Source: Fidelibacterota bacterium (GTDB lineage: Bacteria > Fidelibacterota > Fidelibacteria > Fidelibacterales > Fidelibacteraceae). Taken from it: 46,200 bases of DNA. Below the pieces are notes generated by a model, which was not told the DNA's origin, made no database searches, and saw only the letters and a list, made by a program, of their open reading frames with translations. The position numbers and the translations under genes were made by a program. The stretch is taken from contig JAQUPD010000015.1 in assembly GCA_028716785.1 (NCBI GenBank), forward strand, positions 1 to 46,200. The letters run 5' to 3'. The first letter of the stretch is position 1, and every line of letters starts with the position of its first letter. Below, piece by piece: positions 17,485 to 25,967 of the stretch.

Positions 17485-17973
17485 TTAATCATGGATTTTC
17501 ACATAAATCTGGACATTTGCGGGTCCTAAGCTGGAAGATCCTACACCTCGCTGTAAATCGGGTGGAAGATAGCCTAAATCCGGTACTGTTTGGACTAAAT
17601 CTGTTTCGATTGTTACATAATCCCCTAAAAGATAGTGGAAGAGACCTTCAATCACCCTACCATCATGATACATCAACGTTAACCACTGATAAAATCCTGG
17701 CGAAGGATAGGTGACTCTGTAAATCCCTTCATAAAAAGCTGGATCTATTTCTTTCATAAAAATATATTCTTCAAATTCATTATTTCTATAAAAAATAATT
17801 TTTATGCTATCAATTAGTCCCGATTGCAATGCTGAAAGATTCTCTCCTTTACTGATCCAGACACCGGTAAGGGTTTCACTTTGAGAATTTCCCTTTCCTT
17901 CACAGGAATGCAAAAAAATTATTCCAAAAATTAAAAGAAAAAGAGATAAATATTGATTTTTGCTTTTTATCAT
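17485..17973 (-). CDS. Hypothetical lipoprotein
   Basis: 162 residues. The first 23 residues form a signal peptide ending in lipobox LHSC, so the mature protein should be lipid-anchored at the cell envelope. The remainder is a beta-rich stretch with GVWISKGENLSAL near the start and a proline/glycine-rich C-terminus. The GVW...F..N.F pattern recalls small lipocalin-like or DUF lipoproteins, but I do not recognise the family. It converges with the aminotransferase gene. No operon partner is clear; the rex gene upstream is 60 bases away on the same strand. Confidence 0.7.
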   Translation of the reverse strand: MIKSKNQYLSLFLLIFGIIFLHSCEGKGNSQSETLTGVWISKGENLSALQSGLIDSIKIIFYRNNEFEEYIFMKEIDPAFYEGIYRVTYPSPGFYQWLTLMYHDGRVIEGLFHYLLGDYVTIETDLVQTVPDLGYLPPDLQRGVGSSSLGPANVQIYVKIHD

Positions 17974-18032
17974 TTCTACTTTTCTTTTGCTGATTTATCA
18001 ATTTCAAAAAAGGTATTAAATAGCATCATGAT

Positions 18033-18692
18033 TCATCTAAAAATGTTTCCCTCCTTTTCAGAGAGTTTCATTTTACTCGTCAAAACGCCCAAACTCACAG
18101 AGAGCTGAGCATTTTCAACAATAACATCTGGAGGAACTACTAAGGCCTTGGGTGCAAAGTTCCAAATTCCTTTTATGAGTCCTTCCACTAAAAGATCAGC
18201 AACTTCCTGAGCTGCTTCTTCGCCAACAGTAATAATTCCAATATCAATTTTCTGTTCCCGGGCAAACAGTGAGACTTTTTCAACTGAAAATACATTAACG
18301 CCAAAGACCTTTTTTCCTATGCGCCGGGGATCTTTATCAAAGGCTGCAACAATATTCAAGCCAAAAGTACGGAATTGCCGATATCCCAAAATAGCAGTCC
18401 CCAAATTTCCTACCCCAACTAAAAAAGCATTCCATTGAATATCCCAACCTAAAAATGCTTTAATTTTCTCTATCAACTCCACAACGGAATATCCCACACG
18501 GGGTTTTCCCACGATGCCAGTTAGAGCCAAATCTTTTCGGACTTGTGTGGGATCGAGATGCATTTCTTGAGCGATAAACGTACAGGATACAAATAAGCAA
18601 TTTTCTTTTAACAGCCTCATTAGAACATGTAAATATGCCGGTAATCGTCTCATAGAAGGTTCAGGGGCTGAAAATTTTCTGGTGTTTCGCAT
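18033..18692 (-). CDS. rex: Redox-sensing transcriptional repressor Rex
   Basis: 219 residues. Rex senses the NADH/NAD+ ratio and represses fermentation and respiration genes when NADH is low. The N-terminal winged helix (17-80) contains LDPTQVRKDLALTG and GKPRVGYSV, hallmarks of the family. The Rossmann domain starts with GVGNLGTAILGY (93-104), followed by AAFDKDPRRIGKKVFGV. The N-terminal ~15 residues are typical variable leader. ATG at 18692 has GGAGA about seven bases ahead. A perfect Rex-like palindrome occurs in this window at 43451-43472, but I found none in the promoter of rex or of nifJ. Confidence 0.95.
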   Translation of the reverse strand: MRNTRKFSAPEPSMRRLPAYLHVLMRLLKENCLFVSCTFIAQEMHLDPTQVRKDLALTGIVGKPRVGYSVVELIEKIKAFLGWDIQWNAFLVGVGNLGTAILGYRQFRTFGLNIVAAFDKDPRRIGKKVFGVNVFSVEKVSLFAREQKIDIGIITVGEEAAQEVADLLVEGLIKGIWNFAPKALVVPPDVIVENAQLSVSLGVLTSKMKLSEKEGNIFR

Positions 18693-18889
18693 GTGACTCT
18701 CTCCATAAAAAATTAATTTGAAAATAATAGGTTTTTTTATTCCTTAAGTCAAGAAGTCATTCTTTTGTGGAGTTACGTGACAGTCTAGACTTCTTTTTGA
18801 CAGAATGGAATAATTTTATGTATGATTCATATTCATCGCAAACTATTTCTACAATTTAATTTCCTTGTTCTTTGATTGATCATTTTTGG

Positions 18890-19462
18890 TTCCTTAGGAT
18901 AAATTTAAGGATTTATATGGTTTGAAGCGTTGTATCTAACAGTCATAACGATCAATACCGATGTCTATGGTGAAATTTATCCTCTATCAACCAGCGGACG
19001 GTTAAGGTTAATAACCATCATTGCTATAGGGTAACCATTATTTAAAGTGTAAAACTCCAAAAAGCAGGCACCAATCGTGTGATCAATCCCTATGAAGTAA
19101 TGATAGAAACACGTGTTTATATTCTTTTCCAATCGGTAATCCATAATTTTATTGAAATTTTTCATGACAGAAATATAGATTTAGCCACAGAATAAATTGA
19201 AATTTCTGAAGAGAGTTTTCTTGCAGACAAAAAGTTAGCAGATTCTCTGCTGCATTCAAAATATAACTTTCTCATTGCTTTTATTTTCAATAAAAATCAT
19301 GTCTTTCATATAAATCCTTCTCCCAACTATATTTTAAAAGCAAGTGATTATATGCTTATTATGGAAAATACCTATAATTTAAATCGATTAAAAAGAGATA
19401 AAAGAGCAATTCTCAGACCCAAAATTACCTATATTTATATTAATTTAAAGGTCTGCATATAA
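18890..19462 (+). pseudogene. Relic of a TrkA-type (RCK) potassium channel
   Basis: The stretch between rex and the beta-CASP gene holds pieces of a protein in shifting frames with stops. In order: VITINTDVYG and LRLITIIA (like the NAD-binding TrkA-N core), SVKLQKAGTNRVINPYEV (like the AGADRVISPYE signature of bacterial potassium channels), then TRVYILFQSVIHNFIEIF, a stop, IEISEESFLADKKLADSL, and HINPSPNYILKASDYMLI as in a TrkA-C domain. The membrane part is not recognisable, so at most the cytosolic half remains. The end overlaps the 3' end of the convergent gene by 28 bases. The first frame boundary is approximate. Confidence 0.6.
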
Positions 19463-20829
19463 TTGGGAATCAAAACATTCCAGTGAAAAGTATCTTTAAT
19501 TTTTTCTGCAAGGCTTGTGGATGCTGAGGGTTCACCATGGACGATAAAAACTGTTTTAGGAGGTTCTACAAATCCAGCCAACCATGCAAGAATTTCCTCA
19601 TAATCAGCATGAGCAGAGAACCCACTAATTTGTTCAATCCGTGCTTTAACCGGGATATATTCTCCATGAATTTTAATTTTTTCCTTCCCCTCAAGCATGG
19701 CTCTTCCCCGAGTTCCTTCTGCCTGATAACCAATAAAAAGAACTGTATTTTTCGAATCGGGAAGGCGATATTTGAGGTGATGTAATATCCGTCCACCCGT
19801 TACCATTCCACTGGCACTGATAATGATACAAGGTTTTTTAAATGAATTAATTTTCTGGGAATCTTCTCGTGTAAGGGCGAAAGTTGTTTTTTTTGTTTTA
19901 AAAGCATTGATTCCTTTAATATGAAGCAATCGAGCATCAATATCTTGATTTTGGATATGTTTCAAGGTGATTTCGGTGGCATTAATTGCAAGGGGACTAT
20001 CAACAAAAACGGGGAGCTGGGGAATACGTTCTTGTTCTTCTAATTCCCGAAGAAGATAGAGCAGTTCTTGTGTTCGCCCGACAGCAAAAGCAGGAATTAT
20101 AACACTTCCCCCCTTTCTGATGGTTTCATTGATAATAGTCTCAAGTATCTTTTCAGGATTATTATCCTCATGAAGTCGATCACCATAGGTCGATTCAACA
20201 AGAAGATAGTCCGCATGATAAATGGTAGAAGGATCTTTTAAAATTGGTTGATTCGGCCGACCTAAATCACCACTGAATACAACTTTACGTCTCTCACCCT
20301 GCTCATTATTCCAGTATAGATTGACAAAAGAAGACCCTAAAATGTGCCCTGCATCCCTTAATTTTGCACGAACACCTGGAATCACATCAAATTCAACGCC
20401 GTAAGAAACCGGTTTTACCAAAGCAAGTGCTTTTTCAGCATCATTTTTATCGTATAAAGGGAGGGCTGGTTTGTGCTTTGTTGCTCCAATTTTATTTAAA
20501 TAACGAGCATCTTCTTCTTGAAGATGAGCTGAATCCATTAACATGATATTTAATAAATCTGCTGTAGCTGAATTGGCATATATTGGTCCCAAATAACCTT
20601 GTTTGACTAACCGGGGTAAATAACCCGTATGATCGATATGGGCATGAGTAAGAATAATTGCATCTAAAGACCCAACATCCATAGGAAAAGGTGCCCAGTT
20701 TCGAAGTCTGAGTTCTTTAAGCCCTTGAAACAAACCACAATCGATTAAAACATTCTTATTATTATGTTTAAAAACATATCTAGAACCAGTAACGGTTCCT
20801 GTTGCTCCTAAAAAACGAATAGAACTCAT
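19435..20829 (-). CDS. Beta-CASP metallo-beta-lactamase-fold ribonuclease/exonuclease
   Basis: 464 residues. The metal site THAHIDHTGYLP (61-72) is the HxHxDH motif of metallo-beta-lactamases. Further metal and beta-CASP marks are AGHILGSSFV, FSGDLGR, STYGDRLHED, PAFAVGRTQEL, SASGMVTGGRILHHL and a C-terminal GFSAHADYEEILAWL (RMMBL domain). Enzymes of this group (YsgA/CPSF-like) are RNA endo- or exonucleases acting in RNA processing. Start at 20829 with AAGGAAG ahead. It is convergent with the channel relic. The specific RNA substrates are unknown. Confidence 0.9.
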   Translation of the reverse strand: MSSIRFLGATGTVTGSRYVFKHNNKNVLIDCGLFQGLKELRLRNWAPFPMDVGSLDAIILTHAHIDHTGYLPRLVKQGYLGPIYANSATADLLNIMLMDSAHLQEEDARYLNKIGATKHKPALPLYDKNDAEKALALVKPVSYGVEFDVIPGVRAKLRDAGHILGSSFVNLYWNNEQGERRKVVFSGDLGRPNQPILKDPSTIYHADYLLVESTYGDRLHEDNNPEKILETIINETIRKGGSVIIPAFAVGRTQELLYLLRELEEQERIPQLPVFVDSPLAINATEITLKHIQNQDIDARLLHIKGINAFKTKKTTFALTREDSQKINSFKKPCIIISASGMVTGGRILHHLKYRLPDSKNTVLFIGYQAEGTRGRAMLEGKEKIKIHGEYIPVKARIEQISGFSAHADYEEILAWLAGFVEPPKTVFIVHGEPSASTSLAEKIKDTFHWNVLIPNYMQTFKLI

Positions 20830-20914
20830 AGGCCTTCCTTTTATTTTTAGAGTTGTAATTCATGCCTAATCACAATAATTTAAAATATAACAAGTTCCTC
20901 AAAAATGAAAGCAA

Positions 20915-22327
20915 ATGATGATTAATACAAAGTCTATTTCCCATGATCCTTTTGAAAAGACTATTATTTTTAATTATCTTCAGTCCGTACTAACAGATTA
21001 TGATTATGTTGCAATTTTGGATAAAAATTTTCGTTATCGATATATTAATAAAGCCTATAAAACATACTTTCATTTAGAAGAAAAAGACGTCTTTGGAAAA
21101 ACTCAGGGAGACATTTTTGGAAAATTGCTTTTTGAAAAAACGATCTATCCCCATTTAGAAAAAACATTAAAAGGAGAAACGACGAACTATGCTTCATTTT
21201 ATCGCCGTGGAAAAATAAAACGGTATATTTTAGTAAACTGTTATCCCTATTGTCCTTTTGGTCAAATAGAAGGTATTCTTCTTAATGGAAGAGATATCAC
21301 CGAGTTAAAAAAAATGTCTGATAAATATAAAATTCAAAAAGCTTACTTTGAAAATCTTTTTCAAAATTCCCCTGACGCCATTGCCATTGTGGATAATGAT
21401 GATAGAATCATAAACATTAATAAAGCTTTTACCCTTTTATTTGGATTTACGTTAGAAGAATGTAAGGGAAATTTCGCAAACGATCTCATTGTTCCTCATA
21501 TATTAAAAAAAGAAGGCCTTGATTTAACAAAAAAAGTAACCAATGGTCAGCATATCGCCCTTGAAACTGTGCGTAAAACAAAAACAGGAAAAGAAATTGA
21601 TGTTTCAATTATTGCAAGTCCTATCGTTTTAAATAAGAATCAACTGGCAGCATACGTTATTTATCGGGATATTACTGAAAGACGCATAGTTGAAAAGCAA
21701 CGCCTTCAAGAACTTAAAGAGAAAGAAGCTTTAGTAAAGGAAATCCATCACCGTGTAAAAAATAACATGCAAATTATATCTTCCCTTTTAAACATGCAAA
21801 CACAATACATTGATAACGAAAAATATAAAAATACCTTTAATGAAAGCAAAAATCGCATACAATCCATGGCATTTATTCATGAGCTTGTTTATCAATCAGA
21901 CGATTTGAGTCATATCAACTTTATGAAATATCTTCAAAAAATTATCAGTAATATTCCTGCATCTTATATAAATTCCCCCCTAAATATTCATTATGAATTT
22001 GATATTCAAAAAGTAGCTATTCCATTTTATCAGGCAGTCCCTTTAGGACTCCTTGTTAATGAAATTCTTTTAGACGTTCATAAACATGCCTTCAAAAATA
22101 CAGAAAATCCCATTATCACCTTTTCTTTTCACAAAAAAGGCACAACCTATGAACTCACGATTAAAGATAATAGGGATAGAATGAATCTCACTGAAATCAA
22201 TAAGTCGCCTCATTCCCTGGGGATGTATTTGATTCAGACACTCACAAAGCAGTTGCATGGTACCTTAGAAATGACATACGAAAATGGACTCCAATACACC
22301 CTAAGGTGGGATGTTTCTAACCCGTAA
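20915..22327 (+). CDS. PAS-PAS histidine kinase (HisKA_2/HWE-like) with degenerate ATP-binding loop
   Basis: 470 residues, no membrane segment. Two PAS domains (~18-135 and ~143-258, the second ending in IYRDITERR) precede a HisKA_2 dimerisation motif with phospho-histidine at EIHHRVKNNMQIISSLL (H278/H279). The ATPase domain follows (~370-465). Its N-box has NE at 382-383 but D387 in place of the usual Asn (DVHKHAF), and the DNGxG box is DNRDRMN (418-424) without the glycines, though SLGMYLIQTL survives. The loss of both could reduce ATP use. No response regulator is adjacent. Two tandem ATGs start it, with no ribosome binding site. Its 3' end overlaps nadA by 11 bases, tail to tail. Confidence 0.85.
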   Translation: MMINTKSISHDPFEKTIIFNYLQSVLTDYDYVAILDKNFRYRYINKAYKTYFHLEEKDVFGKTQGDIFGKLLFEKTIYPHLEKTLKGETTNYASFYRRGKIKRYILVNCYPYCPFGQIEGILLNGRDITELKKMSDKYKIQKAYFENLFQNSPDAIAIVDNDDRIININKAFTLLFGFTLEECKGNFANDLIVPHILKKEGLDLTKKVTNGQHIALETVRKTKTGKEIDVSIIASPIVLNKNQLAAYVIYRDITERRIVEKQRLQELKEKEALVKEIHHRVKNNMQIISSLLNMQTQYIDNEKYKNTFNESKNRIQSMAFIHELVYQSDDLSHINFMKYLQKIISNIPASYINSPLNIHYEFDIQKVAIPFYQAVPLGLLVNEILLDVHKHAFKNTENPIITFSFHKKGTTYELTIKDNRDRMNLTEINKSPHSLGMYLIQTLTKQLHGTLEMTYENGLQYTLRWDVSNP

Positions 22328-23408
22328 TTTCAAGCATTTTGTTTAAGGCACGATAGGCATCTTTTGCAATGGAAGGTTCCACGTGAACACGATTAATTAT
22401 GTGTCCTTTTAATAATTCTGATAAAACATGGTGTACTTTTTCAGGTGTGGATTCTGTCATGGTAATGCATTGATAACCAGGCTCTTTTAGGTGTAATATT
22501 GTTTTATCAGGAAAATTTTTTTGAAGCCGATTCACCAAATGAGCTTCTGTTCCAATTGCCCATACACTGCCTGTTTTGCTTTCTTGTACTGTCTTGAGAA
22601 TTTTTTCCGTACTCCCAGTATCATCGGCTTCAGAAACTACCTCATGACGGCATTCTGGGTGAACAATTACACGGACCTCTGGAAAGAGTCTTCGGATATT
22701 TCTTACATCTTGAGCAGTAAATTGACGATGAACACTACAGTAACCATCCCATAACAAAACTTTTGCCGTTGTAACCCCATCCAGAAAAAAAGGATTTTTC
22801 GGATTAAAGGTTATGTGAAAAAGATCTTTAGAGGACATCCTCTTTTCCAGAGCAGTATTTTCTCCTAAATATCGATCCGGAAGGAAAAATATTTTTCCGC
22901 CTTGGTTTAAACACCACTCAAAAATTTTTCCTGCATTTCCACTCGTGCACACAGTGCCACCATGTTTTCCTACAAATGCTTTTATAGCTGCTGAAGAATT
23001 AATGTAAGTAACAGGAATAATCTTTTCCTGGATATGATCTTGCAGTGCTTGCCAAACGAGTTCCACCTCTCGAATATCCGCCATATCAGCAAGAGCACAT
23101 CCTGCGTGAGGATCAGGCATGAGAACAACACGACGAGATTCCGTTAAAATATCGGCACTTTCTGCCATAAAATGTACCCCAGCAAAGAGAATATATTTTT
23201 TATTTTTAATAGCAACAGCTTCTTGAGCGAGTTTAAGAGAATCTCCAACAATATCAGCCACAGCAACAATTTCATCACATTGATAGTGGTGAGCGAGTAC
23301 AATAAGCTCTGTGCTTAGTCTTTCTTTTAAAGAGCCAAGAATATCTATCATCGTCTGATTCACTGGGCTCTGGGTAAAATAGTCAACACCTTTTTCGAGG
23401 GGTATCAT
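22317..23408 (-). CDS. nadA: Quinolinate synthase
   Basis: 363 residues, long-form NadA. It condenses iminoaspartate with dihydroxyacetone phosphate to make quinolinate, the NAD precursor. The three likely [4Fe-4S] ligands are C104 (HAGCALAD), C224 (WDGYCSVH) and C314 (GYQCITM). Substrate-binding blocks are LAHHYQCDEIV (38-48), YINSSAAIKAF (135-145), TVCTSGNAG (152-160) and HPECRHEV (250-257). Start at 23408 with AAAGGA ahead. It sits 14 bases after cobO, so the two are likely one transcript. No nadB or nadC is in view; another aspartate-oxidising enzyme must supply the iminoaspartate. Confidence 0.96.
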   Translation of the reverse strand: MIPLEKGVDYFTQSPVNQTMIDILGSLKERLSTELIVLAHHYQCDEIVAVADIVGDSLKLAQEAVAIKNKKYILFAGVHFMAESADILTESRRVVLMPDPHAGCALADMADIREVELVWQALQDHIQEKIIPVTYINSSAAIKAFVGKHGGTVCTSGNAGKIFEWCLNQGGKIFFLPDRYLGENTALEKRMSSKDLFHITFNPKNPFFLDGVTTAKVLLWDGYCSVHRQFTAQDVRNIRRLFPEVRVIVHPECRHEVVSEADDTGSTEKILKTVQESKTGSVWAIGTEAHLVNRLQKNFPDKTILHLKEPGYQCITMTESTPEKVHHVLSELLKGHIINRVHVEPSIAKDAYRALNKMLEITG

Positions 23409-23422
23409 GGTATCCTTTCTTT

Positions 23423-23959
23423 TTAATAATCAATGCCTTTGATTGATTTAATTCCTTGTTGATAAGGATGTTTAATTTCGCGCATTTCTGTTACAAGATC
23501 GGCATAATCTATTACAGTTTTGCTTGCACCTCGCCCCGTTAAAACAAGATGAACAGCTTTCGGTTTTGAGTGAATAAAATTGAGAAGTGACTCCTCCTTT
23601 AAAAGGTTAAACTTTACAGCTACCAAAACTTCATCTAAAATAATCAAACGATATTTTTCAGATTTCATTTTTTCAAAAGCAAACAAGAGAGCATTTTCTG
23701 CTGCCTGCTGATGTTCTTTTTCCGTGTATTTATCCCCCTCTATATGATAAAATCCTTTGCCCATTTGATAGAGTTCAAACGCAGGCGCAAGTCGTTTTGC
23801 CGCTTCTAATTCACCATAATGCCAATCTCCCTTCATAAATTGTATCATACAAACGGGGTAATCATATCCTAAACATCGGAGTGCTGTACCCAAGGCAGCA
23901 GTTGTCTTTCCTTTTCCATTTCCAGTAAAAACAAGGGTAAACCCTTTTTGTTCTTCCAT
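23423..23959 (-). CDS. cobO: Cob(I)yrinic acid a,c-diamide adenosyltransferase (CobA/CobO/BtuR)
   Basis: 178 residues. Walker A is GNGKGKTTAALGTALR. Family blocks include IQFMKGDWHYGEL, LIILDEVLVAVKFNLL and LVLTGRGASKTVIDYADLVTEMREIKHPY, all typical of the CobA/BtuR branch. It transfers the 5'-deoxyadenosyl group of ATP to cobalt of corrinoids, either in synthesis or salvage of coenzyme B12. The frame opens at GTG 23965, but ATG 23959 has GGAG seven bases ahead, so I use that. It is upstream of nadA on the same strand. No other cobalamin gene or B12 riboswitch is visible, so salvage is as likely as synthesis. Confidence 0.92.
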   Translation of the reverse strand: MEEQKGFTLVFTGNGKGKTTAALGTALRCLGYDYPVCMIQFMKGDWHYGELEAAKRLAPAFELYQMGKGFYHIEGDKYTEKEHQQAAENALLFAFEKMKSEKYRLIILDEVLVAVKFNLLKEESLLNFIHSKPKAVHLVLTGRGASKTVIDYADLVTEMREIKHPYQQGIKSIKGIDY

Positions 23960-24078
23960 AATCACTCCAAATTTTTTATCTAAATATAGTGAAGATTTAA
24001 AAAAATTGACCCTTCTTTAAAAAGGAGGATTTAAAAAACGAGTAATTTTGTTATATTTTATCAAATAGGATATAAAGA

Positions 24079-24921
24079 ATGACAGACACTCCCAACCATA
24101 CAGAAAAGGAAGAAAAGGTATCTCAGAACTCTATTGTCGAGGAAGATGAAAAAGAGTATTGGGAATCCTTAAAGAAAATTCGTCTCCAAAAAAAAATCCC
24201 CCTTGAAGACCTTCAGCGTAAAACAAAAATTAATATTCAATACTTTGAAGCTATCGAAAAGGGTGATTTTTCTGCCATTCCGGAAGCTTATGGACGGTTA
24301 TTTTTAAAAACCTACGCTCAAGAATTGGGATTGGATTTTGAAGAAATCTTAACTCATACCCCATCTTTTATCCAACAAAAGCCCCACACCTCCCTTGTTA
24401 CAAAATCTGAAGAAAAACCAGCAACGCCATACAAAATCAAAAAACGAAAAAAGAGAAATCCTCTTTTACTGATAGTTGGGATTCTTATTATTTTTTCAGT
24501 CATCATTATTTATGAACACAATGCAAATCAAAACCAAGCCTTGAATAATTTCCTAACAGATACATTATCTCAAGAACCCCTCAATATAAATAAGGATAAA
24601 AACAACATTCTCATCCCTAATGAGATGAAAAATCTCGATTTTAAGGATACTATCATTTTATCAAAGCCTTATGTTGTTGAAATCCTCCCCCATGAAAACC
24701 TTATTTATCTTTTACAAGTTGAAAATGAACGTTCCCGCGAAAATTTGATCCAAAAAAATGTTAACCATATTATTACTTTAGATAGAACATTCAGACTCAA
24801 AATTTTTCAGCCTGATAAATGTCAGATAATGATTAACAAACAACGTTTACCTCTTTCAATGAATAAACCACTTATTATTCAGGTTGATTCAACAGGGGAA
24901 TTAACCCTTTTTGGTTCATAA
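24079..24921 (+). CDS. RodZ-like cell-shape protein
   Basis: 280 residues. A cytoplasmic HTH of the Xre/HTH_25 type (YWESLKKIRLQKKIPLEDLQ, ~28-90) precedes a basic stretch (KIKKRKKRN), one membrane helix (~128-145), and a periplasmic C-terminal region of the DUF4115 kind (from ~190). This is the layout of RodZ, which links MreB filaments to the envelope. The N-terminal ~25 residues are acidic and disordered. Start ATG 24079, with AGGA ten bases ahead and TAATTTTG at 24043-24050, which resembles the Bacteroidetes -7 box TAnnTTTG. It is the first of three plus-strand genes packed close together. Confidence 0.82.
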   Translation: MTDTPNHTEKEEKVSQNSIVEEDEKEYWESLKKIRLQKKIPLEDLQRKTKINIQYFEAIEKGDFSAIPEAYGRLFLKTYAQELGLDFEEILTHTPSFIQQKPHTSLVTKSEEKPATPYKIKKRKKRNPLLLIVGILIIFSVIIIYEHNANQNQALNNFLTDTLSQEPLNINKDKNNILIPNEMKNLDFKDTIILSKPYVVEILPHENLIYLLQVENERSRENLIQKNVNHIITLDRTFRLKIFQPDKCQIMINKQRLPLSMNKPLIIQVDSTGELTLFGS

Positions 24922-24925
24922 AATA

Positions 24926-25243
24926 ATGGATAAAAAAAAATGTCTTTGGCTTGGTTTTATCCTTTTTATGTTTCTTTCCTGTCAATCCAATATTGTTCAC
25001 CTAGAAATTAAAATTTCCCATGATGAAAATTCCTCACCTATTGATTCTTTAAAATTTTCTTTAACGGATCTTCCTGGCATTCAATATGTTGCATTAAGTC
25101 CAGACACATCATTCATTACGTTAATTTATGATCGTTATAAAACACATTCAGATCAAATTATCACACGCATTTCTAATCATGGATATCATCCCGTTTTAGT
25201 GTCAAAAACATTTATATCCAAAGAAGAGGAACCCTCATCATGA
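24926..25243 (+). CDS. Small lipoprotein with a metal-binding-domain-like fold lacking CxxC
   Basis: 105 residues. The first ~18 residues are a signal peptide ending LSCQ, so the mature protein is a lipoprotein. The rest, about 65 residues, follows the beta-alpha-beta pattern of heavy-metal-associated (HMA) domains: LKFSLTDLPGIQYVALSPDT and later IITRISNHGYHPVL match LPGV...DT and I..aGY. The position of the metal-binding CxxC is occupied by DENSSP, so it cannot bind metal in the usual way. The start is ATG 24926, five bases after the rodZ stop; an earlier TTG at 24911 is in frame. Its last four bases overlap the next gene (ATGA). The HMA reading is inference. Confidence 0.6.
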   Translation: MDKKKCLWLGFILFMFLSCQSNIVHLEIKISHDENSSPIDSLKFSLTDLPGIQYVALSPDTSFITLIYDRYKTHSDQIITRISNHGYHPVLVSKTFISKEEEPSS

Positions 25244-25818
25244 AAGATACAATTCAGTATAACGAGGCATTAACCCTTTTTAATCGCTATTTAAAAACAG
25301 ATTCTTTACGAAAACATTCCCGAGAGACAGAAGTTATCATGCGTCATTTAGCCCGACATTTCCAGGAAGATGAGGATTTTTGGGGTATTACAGGACTCCT
25401 TCACGATTTAGATATGGATGAATGTCAGGGCGATTATACTCATCATGGGTATAAAACCCTTGAAATTCTTCAACAAGAAGGCTATAACATTGAGTCTATG
25501 TTTCATGCAATTCTTTCTCACACAGAAGGACTTGATGACACTCGACCAAAGCGAGAGACATTACTTGATTACTGTCTAGCTGGAGCAGAAAATCTTACAG
25601 GCATTATTACAGCTTATGTCTTATTGCGTCCTGGGGGAAAACTTGAAGGCACTAAGCCAAAATCCATCATAAAAAAATTAAAGGATAAATCGTTTGCTGC
25701 TTCGGTCAATCGTGAATTTATTGCTGATGTGAGTCGGCATACATCTTTAGAAGAGGCAGACTTTATTCAACGTGCTATTGATGCCATGATAACCATTGCA
25801 GATGAAATAGGCATGTGA
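25240..25818 (+). CDS. HD-domain phosphohydrolase
   Basis: 192 residues. The HD signature is present: HSRETEVIMRHL (~26), LLHDLDMDEC (with HD ~53-54), HHGYKTLEIL (~67) and AILSHTE (~87), all metal or catalytic positions in HD phosphohydrolases. The C-terminal part is helical and typical of the HDIG-type group of small proteins. The substrate is unknown. The start overlaps the lipoprotein stop by four bases (ATGA), which places it in the rodZ operon. In other species similar proteins are annotated only as HDIG-domain proteins. Confidence 0.82.
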   Translation: MKDTIQYNEALTLFNRYLKTDSLRKHSRETEVIMRHLARHFQEDEDFWGITGLLHDLDMDECQGDYTHHGYKTLEILQQEGYNIESMFHAILSHTEGLDDTRPKRETLLDYCLAGAENLTGIITAYVLLRPGGKLEGTKPKSIIKKLKDKSFAASVNREFIADVSRHTSLEEADFIQRAIDAMITIADEIGM

Positions 25819-25891
25819 GAGTCAACGGTTTAACCTTACAATCATACCCCTTTAAATTGTTGGAAAAATGTCATAAATTAGCTGTGAAATG

Positions 25892-25966
25892 TTAGGGGTG
25901 CTGTCTAAAAAAGGCGGCTGAGAATACACCCTTGAACCTGAAACGGATAATACCGGCGGAGGAAAA
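25892..25966 (+). promoter_or_regulatory. TPP riboswitch (THI element)
   Basis: The conserved THI-box blocks are all present in order: AGGGGTGCTG (25894-25903), GGCTGAGAATACACCCTTGA (25915-25934), ACCTGAAACGGATAATACCG (25936-25955), then GCGGAGGAAAAC. The last part contains the ribosome binding site GGAGG (25958-25962) of the next gene, whose ATG is at 25968. In TPP riboswitches thiamin diphosphate binding hides the expression platform; here the Shine-Dalgarno lies at the 3' edge of the element, so control of translation is likely. Confidence 0.92.
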
Positions 25967-25967
25967 C

